The notes under the pieces were generated by a model. The model was not told the DNA's origin. It saw only the letters and a list, made by a program, of their open reading frames with translations, and ran no database searches. This document shows, piece by piece, positions 1 through 12,789 of a stretch of DNA of 64,000 nt. The stretch lies in NCBI GenBank assembly GCA_015680685.1, contig MNCI01028438.1:59213-123212 (forward strand), given 5' to 3'. How positions within the stretch are numbered: position 1 is the stretch's first letter; each line of letters opens with the position of its first letter. This DNA is from Gnetum montanum. Taxonomy: Eukaryota; Streptophyta; Gnetopsida; Gnetales; Gnetaceae. The position numbers and the translations under genes are program-made.

Positions 1-393
1 TTACAAAGTATGGACCCCTAGACATTGGTTGGGATAGGTAGGGAAATTATGTAGGAGATTTATGAAAATGAAACTGAAATAATGGTAATTTATAATTTTA
101 TAGATAATTAAAATTAAAACATATTAACATTTTCCACTCTTCTCCTCCCAATCGTGTTATTGGTTTCTTTCATTTTCTAGAATTCTTCTTCCTCTCAAAT
201 ATTTTATGATCCTGATCTAATTTCTATGGTTTCTAGGAACTTGGAAAGTTGGTTTGGGATAAGCTATGATTTGAGAGTCTTAGTTTGGGTATTTGTGGAT
301 TAAGGATCATGTTAGAAGCATTTTGTTGATTATGATTTATTAGGGTTTGATATTCTTCATATTTCTAGTGGATGTATTTACTTGTCTCCTATT
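1..393 (+). repeat. Element C 5' LTR, left part (Tekay/Del-like Ty3-gypsy)
   Basis: This stretch aligns by eye with 18,483-18,880: both read TTACAAAG, then a T/A-rich tract, then TTTTCCAC and AGAATTCTTCTTCCTC in the same order. It is the portion of the upstream LTR of element C lying left of the element A insertion; the LTR start (about 500 bases further left by comparison with 17,972) is outside the window. It continues at 13,707 after A. The copies are well diverged, so C is older than A. No gene is seen here. Confidence 0.7.
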
Positions 394-1289
394 TGATGAG
401 CGACGAGGTACTCCTACACCCAACCATATGAATCATGGGCGTTCAAGCACGACTCGGTCGAATTCTGCAAACTGCAAGCACTTGCATACATCGAACACTA
501 GCCAGCAAAACCTTAGTTAGAACGGTCATTGTCTTTCCAACCTCACTTGTGATATTCTAAAGCGATGGTTAAGTGAGATTGAGGCAAATGATTTTTATTG
601 GTTTTCTTGTTTATCTTTTAAGGTCTAATTCTTTAATTGTAGGAATTGGAAATTTGTGTAATTTATAATTGTTCTACTCTACCACTTAACTCTCCCTAGC
701 ATAAGTAACCGATCCCATCTTCCATGAACATCTTGAGCATACCCTAACCACTGCTGGATTACTACACATTAAGCATCACTAGGTTACCAAGTGTTTGATA
801 TATATTCGAGATGGTCATGCCTATGGTTCTCATAAAATATGAAATTACAATAATAGTAAAGTGATAACAATAAAATCTTCTGAAATTATTAAAGTGTTGA
901 AATATTACACTATTAAAATGCTTAAGTGACTAAATCCAAATGCTGTAAGGAAGGCTCAAAAAGCTCGTCTTTATTGTCGGTCACACCAATGGGCTTAGGT
1001 ACATTAGCACTCGAATAAAGATTCATACAACTTTCTCACACCTGCTGCAAGCACTTGCAAAATATTCTAACTCTTACAGGAACAAACTACAAGATTTTGG
1101 CTACAACTACTCCAAAATATGCCATAAATGCTGTAGTTGCTCGCATATTTATAGCGAGAGATAGACTCTACGTTAACAGGGTCACGTTAATGCATGGACG
1201 GATACGTCGATGGGGTCACATCACTGTGGCCACATCAACGGGGCTCCATTAATGTGGCCCAATTAACGTATTAACTGAACACTTCATCA
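394..1289 (-). repeat. Element A 3' LTR
   Basis: Matches 12,809-13,706 along its whole length. In element orientation it starts TGATGAAG and ends CTCATCA. The U3 holds repeated GTYRAC-like palindromes (GTTAAC, GTTGAT, GTCGA, ATTAAC forms) between about 1,160 and 1,280. These are followed by a TATAAATA box at 1,146-1,153 read on the minus strand. Differences from the other LTR are mostly C/T or G/A changes. Confidence 0.92.
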
Positions 1290-1300
1290 TACCCCCATGA
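1290..1300 (-). other. Element A polypurine tract
   Basis: On the minus strand TCATGGGGGTA abuts the TG of the 3' LTR. The same tract abuts the 3' LTR in elements B (22,628), D (52,116) and E (63,372). This is the usual position of the plus-strand primer. Confidence 0.8.
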
Positions 1301-1504
1301 CTATGTGGAAACTCATCCTTGAGTCTATTACAATTTGGAAGGTATGAAGTTATTACAGCACACACAACGAAACACATCTACATAAACACTAATTCTATTG
1401 ACATAACAATTGCCCAGGAGTATGGAAAAAATAAATTACAAAATTGTGGTGCTCAAAGACAAAATTGAACACCCTGCTGAAAAATGCTAAAGTTGTTGGA
1501 GAAG

Positions 1505-4357
1505 GTCACACCTTCCCTAGTGGCAGTGGTTCTGATGGGACTTCACCAACTTCTGGGGCATGTGGCTATTGTGGTGTTGATGACGGTTGCCCTGCAGCAG
1601 TTGCAACTTCCTAAGGAAATCGAAAAGCCTCCAACAATGCCCTCATTTTATCGTCTTTTCTTCTAGGATCATTCAATGTCTAGGTAACTTCACCAATGTG
1701 TGCCAGAATATGAACATTCCAAGGACATGGAAGTGCAAGAAAGAGTTCCTTCAAATTGACAAACCAAGTAGCGAATTGTTTTCATTCGATATCGAACACT
1801 TGGATTGATGTCTACAGCTACTGGTTGTCATTCATTCATCGGGCCAAGTTCTCTGCAACCACACATTATCCTTCAAAACGGGTGCGGAGAACTTTGAGTT
1901 TCACATTTTCTATTTCTAACTTTTATTTTGTCTCTTTATGCATTTGGAACTTGCCCTCATATAAAGAATACGAGGTGGCCACTTTTTTTTCTAGGTCAGA
2001 CCGTACCCTTCCAACTATTAGCATAACCAAGTTTGCATAACGAAGATTGGCTAACTCCATGTATTCTGTCATTTCTTCAATTTGTAGCTCTTTGAGGTAG
2101 ATCTCAGCCTGGTTGTAGGCATTCAAGCCATCGAAGATGGGCTGCCACACCTCACCTTCTTCCTGGAGTTGCTGGAGTGTTTGGTTCATTTTAACCTTTG
2201 CAACTTGAATCTCTTTTTTATTTACTTCTTTTTGCAATCCCACTTGGTCCCTATAGTGATTTTTAACTTGTTCAAACTTAAGGGCCTCATTTTTCCAAGA
2301 AGAAATTTCAATTGCTAATTTTTGTTGCAAGGGTTGAACTTCTTCCATAGATAGATTATGATTTTTAGCTGCCAATCCTCTCACATCAGTGTTTACCCTG
2401 GCTAACTCCTCTTGTTATTGATGGATGAAGTATTTCATGTGTTGATTCTGAACACCAACATTGCATAGGCGATGAACTTCTATGGTCAACCTAACATTCT
2501 CTTGGTGAACCTTTGTCAAGTCCTTATTTATATGATAAGCATGGGCGTCTGTTAAGGACTTGTCAAAGATTGCCAACTCTCACTCACCCTCAACCATCTA
2601 AAGTTTGGTTTGAAGTTGTTGAAAAGCTTCATCCCTAGTGAGTTCATAGCTGAGGAGAGATGGATCAGCAAGTTGGACCCTTAATTGGGTAACTTCCACC
2701 GCCAAGCATTGATGATCTACTTGTGCCACTTCAAGTTGCCCATCCAAGATGAGGAACTTGCCCTTTACTGAGAGCAGCTCTGACTGGGTCGTAGTAATGT
2801 TGTCTGGAAGATCAAAGACATCCAGAAGCGGTTGATCAGTTCCCACCAGTCAGTCCAACAACTCTTTATGTTAGGCAACATTGATTCTACTACGTGAAGT
2901 TCCCGCAAACATCTGTACATCTCCAAGTCCATGTACGTTTGGTACAGGCACTGTAGGTGCATTAAGGGCCATAGCAATTATGTCAGTAACCACTTTAGTT
3001 GCAACTTCTTGTCCCTGTTGTTGCATTACTAGGACAGTCACCCCCTCTCCATCCTCCAAGTGCATCAAAAAAGTAGCAGCATTTCCTGAAATTTTAGGAA
3101 ATAATTGTTGGGTGGACACTGTTACTTCTTGGACATTGGGGTCAATTCTAGCAAGCACTTGCATTCAGCCGACAGAAAACATTGGCCCTGCTCTCTCTAG
3201 CAAATTCACTGATTGAGCCACTTGCTCCAGATGGCTCATCATAGAGTGATAAACTGAAGGGACTTCTCCTCCACCAGTTCCTACTGATCGCTCTTATTGG
3301 CTCAAGAGCGATTCTCAAATCTCGTGTATATGTTCTGCGATTGTTTGTGAGCCCAACCTTGTTGTTTGCATAGGTGGTGAAGGTGGTTGCTACTCTTCCC
3401 TAAGTTGTGTTGTGGCTAGAGTCTTATCCTTCATCATCTCCCATCACAAGGTAATTGGGGTGTGACGAAGTGTGTCATTGCATATCGTGTTATCCCTACC
3501 CATTTCCACAATTTTTTGATTAGGCAGGAAAAGGGTAGAGCTCCTCCCACATTCATTTTCAGCAAATCTCTTCTCAATCTCTAGGAAAAGAAACTATGGA
3601 AGGTTGATGGGGAACTTTCCACTTAGAGCAGCACATGCACGAGTAGAGAAGGTAGTGATCTTGCTAGGTCTTACTATTGGATTCAAGTGGTAAGAAATGA
3701 TTTTTGAATAAACCCTCTCTGCAGTGGTTAGGATGCCAAACTCTTTACATTCTACCCCATAGCACCACCTGATCCACTCTCCTTTTACCTTGGGGTTTAC
3801 TTATTTGGGGATCTTTGCCACATTAGCTTTGGTCTCTGGCAACCCCAAATTTTGTGCAATTGCTTCGACAGAGTAAGAGACATGAATGTCTTTGATTCTT
3901 ACTCTAGACCCTAGTTGCTGATTTTTCCAGAAGAGGTAAGTTTCTCCTAGGTACCATTCATCATTGGAGGTGATGATTGGCCACATAGGCGAATTTTACA
4001 ATTGGTTTTTGACTTCTTATGGTGCATTCTCTAGAAACAATCCAAAGTTCAACTCCTGAAGGACTGTTCATTGCAGCTCCCTCAGCTTAATAGCGTCAAT
4101 ATAGGCCTGGGTCAGGGTGACCTCAAGCTTTGGTGCTACCACCAGAGTCTGATCCCTTCGCGATTGTTCACTGGGGACATCCTCTTCAGGAATTTGATGA
4201 ACATATTCCATTTCAGGTTCTTCGCAGAGGAGGCCAATGTGTGTGAGCCCTTCACGTGCTCTGGAGGTTGCGTGCCTCATCCTCTTCCCGTTCTCAATCT
4301 CTTATCCCTTGGTTGGGATGGTCCTTCTCCCCTTGGATGCCTTGGTTTGGGTGCCAT
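1505..4357 (-). pseudogene. Element A ORF-X: large extra ORF downstream of integrase (decayed)
   Basis: About 950 codons on the same strand as gag-pol, starting at the ATG at 4,357 directly after a TGCAG splice acceptor. Several stops and frame changes now break it. In order it shows a basic N-terminus (MAPKPRHPRG..), then a conserved block at about 4,000-3,550 with WYLGETY..FW and V.YS.EAI..LGLP, a linker, a long heptad-rich region rich in Q, E, K and L at about 2,850-1,920 (predicted coiled coil), and a C-terminal block with QVFATW and LPCPW near 1,740. Every block has a counterpart in the same order in element B. The YS.EAI..LGLP block resembles the 'putative plant transposon protein' domain found in Athila-type ORFs; that is from memory and not tested. 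No transmembrane env-like segments are evident. The function is unknown. Confidence 0.7.
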
Positions 4358-4785
4358 CTGCAGTCAAAATATAACCATAAATTAAAATGTGTATAAGTTG
4401 CTAAAAATGATAATCATTCACCTTCTCATTTTGACTAAGCTATGACAATGGCACATGCATTCTATTAGGTTCCCCATAGTATAGTTGAGGGGTTACAAAA
4501 AATAATAAGACATGAGTTGCAATTTGTAGTGTTGTTTTTCTTTTTTGTTTTTTTCTTGTCTATTCCTTAAGAGGTGTTAAGTATTTGATAATTATAATAA
4601 TAATTATACACCTCACACCCCACCCCCCACGATGAAGAGCATACCTCCAATTGCGAAAGAGGGAAAGGATGGGTAGATTAGGACACGCAATAGGAAAAGT
4701 AGGTGTGGAAATAAGACGTGATGCAAAAAAATGGAAAAACTCCCCTAGCTGTGTACACAAATGGACAAAGTTCAAAGGCGCAACA
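4358..4785 (-). other. ORF-X leader with splice acceptor (element A)
   Basis: On the minus strand the sequence just before the ORF-X ATG is a T-rich tract ending TTTTGACTGCAG, a good plant 3' splice site, with ATG immediately after. The same CAG-ATG arrangement occurs in elements B, D and E. I infer an intron in the 5' leader; the donor was not fixed. A G-rich tract (complement of 4,612-4,632) lies in this leader. Confidence 0.55.
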
Positions 4786-4905
4786 TAGGTATATATAGTA
4801 TTTTTTCCATGCATCGACGGGGTCGCATACAAGAGGCTGCGTTAATGCAAGTCGACGTGTATACGGGGCCTAGTTGACATAGTTGTGCTGTGAATGTTGA
4901 CTTGC
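4786..4905 (-). promoter_or_regulatory. Internal U3-like promoter of ORF-X (element A)
   Basis: On the minus strand this reads GTTGAC-type, GTCGAC (4,851-4,856), ATTAAC and CGTCGAT palindromic motifs, then a TATATATA box at 4,790-4,797, about 430 bases before the ORF-X ATG. The phrase GACCCCGTCGA is shared with the U3 of A's own LTRs. It therefore looks like a diverged copy of the LTR promoter module placed in front of ORF-X. Confidence 0.6.
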
Positions 4906-6289
4906 GTTGATCGTTAAAGAAAAAGTCCAGAGTTGTGAATTGGAGCACAACATGGGGGTGATTCAAGGTCACAAAGACCAAAGAATAGTATGAGTGAAAG
5001 AGGAAGGAATATTGTAACTAGAAGAGTCGAAATGAGGATAATATAATAGTATGAAACTTTGCGGATGAGAGACCGTGCGATGGTTAGCATAGAAATGATC
5101 AACCAGCCATATCAATGGGATAGGAAATTAACAAACAAAACCAAAGGATATGCAAGTGGATCCCCCCCCCCCCCCAATAGCAGGCGGTAGCCTCAGTAGC
5201 CCTTTCATATCGTCAACACAGGAGTCCATGGACCCCGTAGTTAATTAATGATGACCGCGAGTTAATACCCAAATCCATGAAAACCAGCCAAAGAATTAGA
5301 AGTTCTAGTAGAGCAAAATAGACATTCAAGACATAGAACTAGTAGTGAGGTGAATAATGGGAAGAAAATGATGAAGAGAAGAGGGAGTAAGATGGAATTC
5401 CTAATGTTGGTCACATGAAATCCCTTGTGAAGTGTCTAATTAAGTGACCCAGTAGGATCCATCCTTAGTCCAGACCCAAAACCAACCACATTCAGTGACA
5501 TCGCATCAACATTTGAAGATTAGTCCATCCCCTTGGGGCACAAGAATGCTCCCACAAATAGCCACCACTCCAACATAAGTGAGTGAGAGGAAGTGAAAAA
5601 GGGGGCTAAGTTAGAGGGGACAAAGCAAGTCCCATAACTAGTGCTTGTAGCCCATTAGAGGTGGTCTAAGGGGTGTGCTTTGAATTCCCATGTGTTTTTT
5701 TTCTTCTTCTTCTTTTTTTCTATGGGAACCACACCATGCAAAGACCAATGTGTTTTCACATGCATTTGGCCAAGGGGTGTGCTTTGAATCCTCATCGTTT
5801 TTTTTAGTGCTGAGGACCACACCATGCAAGGAAAAATTGACATGTAACTTCTGATTAGGAGAGGATATGGAGTGGTAAGAAGTCCATGAGGACACACACG
5901 CATGTAAGGGAATAGAAAAGTATGAAGAATGTTGCATTCCCCTTGAAGTCACACCCTGTTCAAACTGTTGGATCCTTCTCAAGTCTAGAAACTACACAAG
6001 TCATGAATTAATTAAAGTTGTTTTTAATTGAAAGGGATTGCATGTTTCCAAAAGAAGGAAAACCATGGAGTGGGTGGAGGGGTGGATGATGTGGACTCAC
6101 TACTTGTTACATGAAATGAGAGTTCAACGTGACTACCTAGAACAACAATGCGAAGGTGGGAGCTAGATATAATAGGTGGATCATATCCTGTAACCCATCG
6201 TAAAGAGAAACAACCGCACTAGTACATCATGTGATAACAAGATGACTTATTAATGAAAAGTATAAAATAGTTGGAAGATAAGCACATAC

Positions 6290-6324
<35 letters not shown>

Positions 6325-6829
6325 AGTAAATAAAGAAAGAAAAAGTAAGCAAGAATGGCAAACATACGAATGATGTTGTAAAACAAAAAGGTGTAAAACA
6401 AAAATTTGCAAAAACAACTGAGGAGCCAATAGAATTGGTTAGCATGGAAGGTGATCTCCCCCATGACTAAGTTGAGAGGAGGAGATCCACAAAATGGAAT
6501 GAGGTTGGCTGTGTGATGAGAGGGAAGTAGCATTGGTTTGTTGGAGTTCATGGAAGGGTTTTAATTGTTGCATATTAACTAACTATGTTTTTGTGGGATC
6601 CTCAGGTTTGTGTATAAGTAAGGCCCTAGATGGAAAGGTTTCACAAAAAAATATAAGGTCCCTCCCACAGTGTTTGAAACTTAGTACGTTGTGGTACATA
6701 TCTGGGGTTCTAGTAGAGTACTTTATCTCCTCGTTGAAATGTTACCTTTCGAATCCTAAAATCATGACGTTTTTTATTATAGGCCTTGTGTATCTAATTT
6801 GATGATAGGGCTACTAGTCAATTCTCATC
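4906..6829. other. Element A non-coding region between integrase and ORF-X promoter
   Basis: No convincing gene. Segments match the equivalent regions of D and B; for example the complement of about 5,640-5,690 matches D near 50,847-50,900. A run of 14 C lies at 5,162-5,175, and a (CATA)n/(TA)n microsatellite at about 6,285-6,324. A polypurine-like tract (complement of CTCCCCCATGAC) lies at about 6,455-6,468. Confidence 0.6.
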
Positions 6830-7640
6830 TAGCACATTCAAGTTGATGAGTTGTTCTCATTGTGCTAGTGATAAGTCAAGACCCAAGTCACTGGCAGTAG
6901 ATAGTGTTCAAAGTTCTGCCTAAACTAGAAGTTTCGGTAGTTTCCCATACATTAAGTCGTAAGGAGAGTAGCCTATAGGAAGTTTTCATGTGGAGCAATA
7001 GGCCTAGAGGGCATCATTAAGTTTTGTGCTCTAATCCCTCCTATATTTGCTAATGGTCCTAGTTAGGATTTTGCTAATCTCCCTATTTGTGACTTCAGCT
7101 TGCCCATTGGCTTGGGGGTGATAAGGTGTTGTAAATTTATGTTCGACCCCCAAGTGTTGCATAAGTTTATAAAAAGTAGTGCCCATGAAATGAGTTTTGT
7201 TATCTGAAATGAGTGCACGTGGCATCCCAAACCTGTTCATGATTTGTTGTTGGACAAACCATGTGGCTGTGTTTGAGGAATAGTCAGTGATAGCTTCCTC
7301 CTCTGCCCACTTAGTACAGTAGTCTACAGTGACAATGATGTATGCCTTCCCATTGGACATGGGTGTGATGGAACCCATGAAATCGATGCCCCAAATATTG
7401 GAGGGTTCTAGTGGCTGGATCCACTATTGGGGTCCCTCCATTCATGCTGTCATCCCACCATCTCTTTGACATCCTTCATAGGAGTGGGTGAACCATTGCG
7501 CATCTCTAAAGAGTGTGGGCCAATAATATCCTACAAGCAGGATCTTAATGGCTGTGCGTCATCCAGCATAGTGGCCCCCATAAGGACCCTCATGAGCATC
7601 TTGGAGAACATGTAGTGTATGCACATCAGGGACGCACCAT
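6830..7640 (-). pseudogene. Element A integrase (decayed)
   Basis: Read on the minus strand. The N-terminal zinc region keeps the two His (HEGPYGGH) but the first Cys of the CxxC pair is lost: SYEGC here against SCECC in element D. The catalytic core follows with Asp in WGIDFMG, Asp in LISDNKTHF and Glu in QAEVTNRE, so the DDE triad is still readable in one open stretch at 7,031-7,378. The C-terminal part (YSPYDLMYGKLP) runs to about 6,830 with stops. It lies directly downstream of RNase H in one pol polyprotein frame set, as expected for Ty3/gypsy. Confidence 0.8.
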
Positions 7641-8345
7641 TGAACCAGGCCATCCGCACACACCTTGTAAAGGTGTCTATTGATTTCCATAAAGTGCTTG
7701 GCCCTGTAAAGAAACTGCTGCTTCTTTCGATTATCCCACTCTTTTGGTAATTCTTGTGTTAAGAGATAGGTGAGGATGTCGCTGAACCAAGTTGGTCCTA
7801 TGGGAATCTCCTTATCGATTGCTCCAGCGAAGAGGAGTTCATCTAGAAATTGATTGGAGAGTGGTTCCTCCTCCTCTACGCCATCCCATTGTAACTGAGA
7901 TAAGTGGTCAACAACCACATTCTCAATTCCCTTCTTGTCTACCATAGTTAAATTCCTAAAGGATCATAAGCCACCATATGATACGGGGACTCACCGTTGG
8001 TTTTTTCATTAGGAACCGAATGGCACTATGGTTAGTATGTACAAACACCTTGTACCCAAGCACATAGTGTTCAAATCTTTGTACCCAAGCACATAGCGTC
8101 AAAATTTTTCCAAGGTGAACAACACTGCCATAGATTCCTTTTCAATGGTGGTCTAGTTGAGCTGAGCACCCACAATGCTTCGACTTGCATAGTGGATATA
8201 ATATGGGCATCTCTGGTCATCCAACTATGTAAGCATGGCTCCCAATGCATAATTAGACATGTCCGTCATGACATGAAAAGGTCTAGACCAGTCAGGTGCC
8301 TTTAGAATTGGAGTTTCTATTTGAGTATTTAGAATGCGGATTCGC
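7641..8345 (-). pseudogene. Element A RNase H (decayed)
   Basis: Minus-strand residues include TTIEKESMAVLFTLEKF and YVLGYK, and the tail VVDHLSQLQWDG leading into the integrase linker. Those match the RNase H of element D (NYTTIEKELMVVVFALDKF). A short tandem duplication of TTTGTACCCAAGCACATAG at about 8,050-8,092 disrupts the domain, giving a doubled YVLGYK / CLGTRCLY stretch. Stops and frameshifts are present, so this is a non-functional relic. Confidence 0.7.
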
Positions 8346-9400
8346 ATTTCTTGGTCTAGACAAACGGAACATCTTTCTTTGTGATTTCCACCAACAGCTT
8401 AGCGATCTTTGATAAATTCTTGATGAAGCATCTATAATAACTAACGTGGCCAAGGAATGACCAAACATCTTTTATAGTACTTGGTTGACTGGTGATTCCT
8501 TGGATGATTCTAATTTTCTCAAGATCTACACCAATCCTTGCTTGTGAAATGTGGTGCCCTAGAAAAATGCCCTCTTGGACCATCAAATAGCTCTTTTTCC
8601 AGTTGAGCTATAAATTAGTTTCCACACATCTTTTTAAAACTTGCTCAAGGCAGTCCAAGGCTTGTTCAAATGTTGCTCCATAGGTAGAGAAGTCATCCAT
8701 GAAGACTTCTACCCCATTGCCAATCTATTGTTGAAAGATGCTGAGGACAAGGCATTGGAAGGTTACAAGCACATTGCATAGGCCAAAGGGCATCTTCTTA
8801 TATGAAAAAGTCCCCGAGGGATTTGTAAATGCTGTCTTGGCCTAGTCTTTAGGTGCGATTTGAATTTGGTTATAGCCACTATAACCATCCAAAAGCTATA
8901 GTAACAATGCCTTGCAATGGTATCCAACACTTGATCCACAAATGGAAGTGGGAAGTGATCCTTGAAGGTTTCCATGTTTAGTAGTCGAAAATCTATACAG
9001 ATGCTCCATTTTCCATCCTTCTTTGGCACAATAACGAGTTGGCTAAACTATTTGCTATTTGCAATGGAATAGATGAACCCTGCTTTCAACAATTGTTAAA
9101 TTTCATCCTTGAAAACTTGCTTTATTTTGGGGTTCAACCATCTTTGTGGTTGTTGTCGTGGCTTCATGGAGGAGTCGATATAAATCTGATGTTGACATAC
9201 CCTAGGGTCAACTCCTATTAATTCATGATATGACCATGAAAAAGCAGCCATCCATTTGTTTACCATTTTTAGCAATTTCTTCTTTTGCTCGAGAGCAAGA
9301 GTGGCATTGATGATTACTAGCTTGACATTTTGCAAAAATACATATTCCAGATTGGCTAGTAAGGTTTTCAATTCCAAGGGCTCCTATCAAAAGCTTTCAG
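8346..9400 (-). pseudogene. Element A reverse transcriptase (decayed)
   Basis: Minus-strand motifs in order: WMAAFSWSYHELIG, KPRQQPQRWLNPKI, LLKAGFIY, VPKKDGKWSICIDFRLLN, FKDHFPLPFVDQVLDTIA, GYSGYNQI, then the catalytic FMDD at about 8,693-8,715 (EVFMDDFSTYG), and the thumb region LGHHIS..IDPEKI-like and WSFLGHVSYYR at 8,356-8,586. These are typical Ty3/gypsy Athila/Tat RT signatures. Several stops interrupt it, many of which are one transition away from Gln or Trp codons. Confidence 0.85.
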
Positions 9401-9719
9401 GGATCTGTAGCTTTCCCTAATCATCACTGTCATCAACAATGGAAACTTGTTGATGGACCTTTTCCAATTCGTCCATGCTTTCCGTATAGGTAGATACAAA
9501 GCCCTCAGATGGTTCCATGCATAAAATACTACTATCAGAGTCAACAGTCAATCACTGGGTGCCTTCTTAATTCGTGGCTACTGCATACAGGCATCGTTGA
9601 ACTTGTGATTCTTTAGCACGCTGACTACATTCTTGAATGGATGCCCGCTTAGCGGACCAAAGTTGCTGCACACAATTGCACCCTAAGTCATTGTACGTGA
9701 TGCATGGAACATGCTTCTT

Positions 9720-10170
9720 CTCAATCTTCCCAAAAATATTTTCTTTTGAAATTTCAAGGGAAAGATCTCAGAGTTTCAATCGTGCATCCACTGTGTTGAG
9801 CTAGGCTCTCCCCATTATGATTGGGAAATTCCTCTTGCAATTATCAACCCGGATGACCAGGAAGTCAGCAAGATAGGACCACCACAAATGGTGGTAACAA
9901 TATCTTCTACCAATCCCAAGGGAATAGTTATGGATTGGTCTGTCAACTCGAGCTAAATGTTGCTTTTCTTCATTGGGGGCAGGTTCCAAGCCTTGTACAT
10001 GTCATGTGAAATCAGGTTGATGCCTAACTCCAAATCCAAAAGAGCTTTGCATGGTTCATTTCCTGCTACTTGAAGGTATATGAGGGGACTTCCTGGATTA
10101 GTCAATTTTCAAGGAAGATGGCCTACCTTTATCCAGTCCATCATAGTATGTGTTAGCATCATAGTTTATA
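9720..10170 (-). pseudogene. Element A aspartic protease region (active site lost)
   Basis: Minus strand shows IKVGHLP, PLIYLQVAGNEPCKALLD, then LELGINLISHDMYKAW, and ITIPLGLVEDIVTTICG. In element D the same position reads ALLDSGSKVNLI, so the catalytic Asp-Ser-Gly has become Asp-Leu-Glu here. The protease cannot be active. Confidence 0.7.
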
Positions 10171-10389
10171 CTATGGAGGGTGCTTGGCTTGAAGGTTTCT
10201 CGAAGGGTTAAATTGTGGAGGTGATTTGAGGTTTAGAGGCACTGGCCATAGGTGAATGTGAGGGAATTTTTGGGTTATTGGGCTGGAAGAAAGGACATTT
10301 TCATGATTTTGTTTTGGTCCACTCAGTTAAGAAGCTAGTTGTAAGTTGACAGCCCTCATGGCATTACGTTTCTATGGCTATGGTGGTAT

Positions 10390-12644
10390 CTCTCCCTACA
10401 TAGGTGGAGTAAGAGGTAGCTGAGTGGGGGGTTGATGAGTAGGTATGCCAAGAGAAGGTGATAGAGGATAGTATAGATGTGGGTTCTTTGAAAGTATTCT
10501 GGGGGGTGGTAATGAGTTTGAAATGGTGTGTGACTAGAAGAGTCCCATAGGGAGACTGGTTGCTGAACGTAGTACCCGTAAGGATCTGGCTACCGGTAAG
10601 GGTACTGTTGCCTTGGAGGTGGCATCCCCCACGATTGTGGATGTTTCCATTGCTAGTAATACTTGTAGGGTTGCGGTGTCACTCCACTTGGATAATAACC
10701 TTGTTACTAGTGGAACTGTCTAGGATTGCCTTGTGGATAAGGCAATCTTCGGGGTGTTTGCCTTTTTTCCAAATGAGGGTTCAGCGCATAGACCCTAGAC
10801 TCTTATAGATGTGACACCACTAGGCAACACCCCTTAGGATGTTCGTATTGGCATATGTCACATCCATCATCCTCCTCTATGTTAGAGTCTGCAACCCATT
10901 CTACCACAACAACTTTGTTGTTACCTTTATAGTAGGCATGTTTAGCTTCTCTTCTCCTTTTCCGATCTTGCTCATTACTTCACTCTTTGGATTCCTCTAT
11001 AATTTTTAGGACACTTTAGAGCCTTTCATCCAAAGAATCCCACATCTTTTCAACCTTGGCCGAAATTTTAGAGACAAAATTTTGTATCGGCAAGGTTTTT
11101 TGGTTCACCACTGCATCCAGTGGTGATTCTTCCTCCTCTTCACAAAATTGGACTTCCTTCTTTCGGATGGAAGGACCTTGATTTTACTCTTCTGTACTCT
11201 CTTTTTTCCTTAATTCCACCTCTTCTTTAGCCACTTGCTCAATTAGGTGCTACAGTTGATGGACCCTTAGCTTTGATAGTTGTCCTTGAGCATAAATGCC
11301 AAGGGTCTTTCTTGTTTCAAAGTGGAGCCCATCTATGATATGGTAGAGTTATTTCCACTAAGAGTAGACATGACCAGGGCATTGGTGTAACAATGAATAA
11401 TATCTACCCATGGCTGCATCCAAGGGTTCATGACCACCCTATTTCCATCCTTGGATCTGTCATCTTAGATTAGCCACTCTCGAGTAGGTTTGGTATTTAT
11501 CATTGAAAATTTCTAGCATCATACTCCATCTCCTGATTAATTTTGGCTCCAAAGATCAGTACTAGCTTTCTGCTTCCTTGATGAGTGTTCGGGGGAACAA
11601 CTTGAGTTTTTGCCAATCATTGTCTATATTCTACAGGGTGCAAGCATCATGAAATGCCTGCAAGTAAGTTTGTGGATCACAATTATATCCCCCATCAAAT
11701 TTGGGGATATTGTTCATGTTAAGGTGCTTGATCTGACTATCTTTCAAGTGCCTACTGGGTATTTGAACTACCTCAGCTATGTTAAGCATGCTTCAAGTAG
11801 CCAGTAGTGGTTCATCCAAGTCATAGTCCTATTATTGGCCACAATGTATGTGGCGATTTTAATTACCTCTCCTTTCTTGACAGTAAGACTTGCATGATTG
11901 GTCATGCTTTTCCTCACATCGTCCATGTCGATCCTTGTGATCCTGTTGATCTTTTCGATCGCCATCACCTTGATCCTTCCTACTACCATTGTGATCAGAG
12001 TTAGAACTTGTTGAAGACAAGGTGAAATGAGAAGATGGAGAAAAGCGAGGAGAAATGCCACCGCCCTGATGTCAATCTCCTTCTCTGCTCTAATGATGAT
12101 CCTGATCTTCATGTCCACCTTTCCCCTTGCCACGATCTTTCTTGTGTAATCCCCCATCATCTTGGGGCTCCCGATCACTTGATTGTTTACTTTGAATGAT
12201 GGACTACATGGTCAGATGCATTGGAGGAGGTTTGGCCAAATGGGAATCATGAAAAATAGGTTCCTCATCATCATGCAGGTCCTGCAAGAATAAAAGGTTA
12301 CTAAACTATTTTCCCTTTATGTGTTCATGGTGTTCTGCCTGTTGTTGATCCTATGCACATTGTGCCTCATTAGGACGATAATCTCGGTAGTTATGATCCT
12401 CCATGATGTATTCCAAATTACGATCCTGAATGCCCAGTCTGGTAAGATTTTGAAGTAGCATTCCAGGAATCGATCGATCAAGAGATAATATGATGTTACC
12501 CTCCATGTCCTTCCATCACAGGTGCTCATCCTGATGTAGGATAAAGGTGAAGTTGGGGATATACTCATCTGGATATGCGTATACCACATGACACTCCTGT
12601 GGCATTGGTGGGTTGGATCCGTCTCACCTGTGAGAAGAAGACAT
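10390..12644 (-). pseudogene. Element A gag (decayed)
   Basis: The likely start is the ATG at 12,644 (MSSSH..), matching MSSS of element D gag. Conserved blocks in order: DEYIPNFTFILHQDEHL, LLATRSMLNI, NNIPKFDGGYNCDPQTYLQ (retrotrans_gag core), WQKLKLFPRTLIKEAESWY, GHEPLDAAMGRYYSLLHQCP, TRKTLGIYAQGQL, a knuckle-like CDICQYEHPKGCC near 10,860, and a Pro/Gln/Tyr-rich tail. Gag forms the virus-like particle. Multiple stops and frameshifts are present. The 11,777-12,178 open frame is a shadow frame of this gag. Confidence 0.8.
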
Positions 12645-12789
12645 TTTTGATGTTAGCTAACAACTAATTGGTATGCCTTATTCTTTTACTTAAACTACCT
12701 AGCATGCGTAGCTTTCACTATCTTGGGTCTATTCCAACGAAGTGAATGATAATGTTGCTAAGACTAGATAGCGCATGTAAGACTAACAG

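Noticed and set aside
2881-3216. Plus-strand 111-codon ORF in element A
   Set aside because: Antisense shadow of ORF-X; the minus frame matches element B.
1505-4357. Calling ORF-X an env gene
   Set aside because: Athila elements can carry env-like ORFs in this place, but I see no signal peptide or membrane helices; coiled-coil and basic regions dominate.
11777-12178. 133-codon minus ORF in element A
   Set aside because: The homologous gag frame (LLATRSMLNI and neighbouring charged region) is in another frame; this is a shadow.
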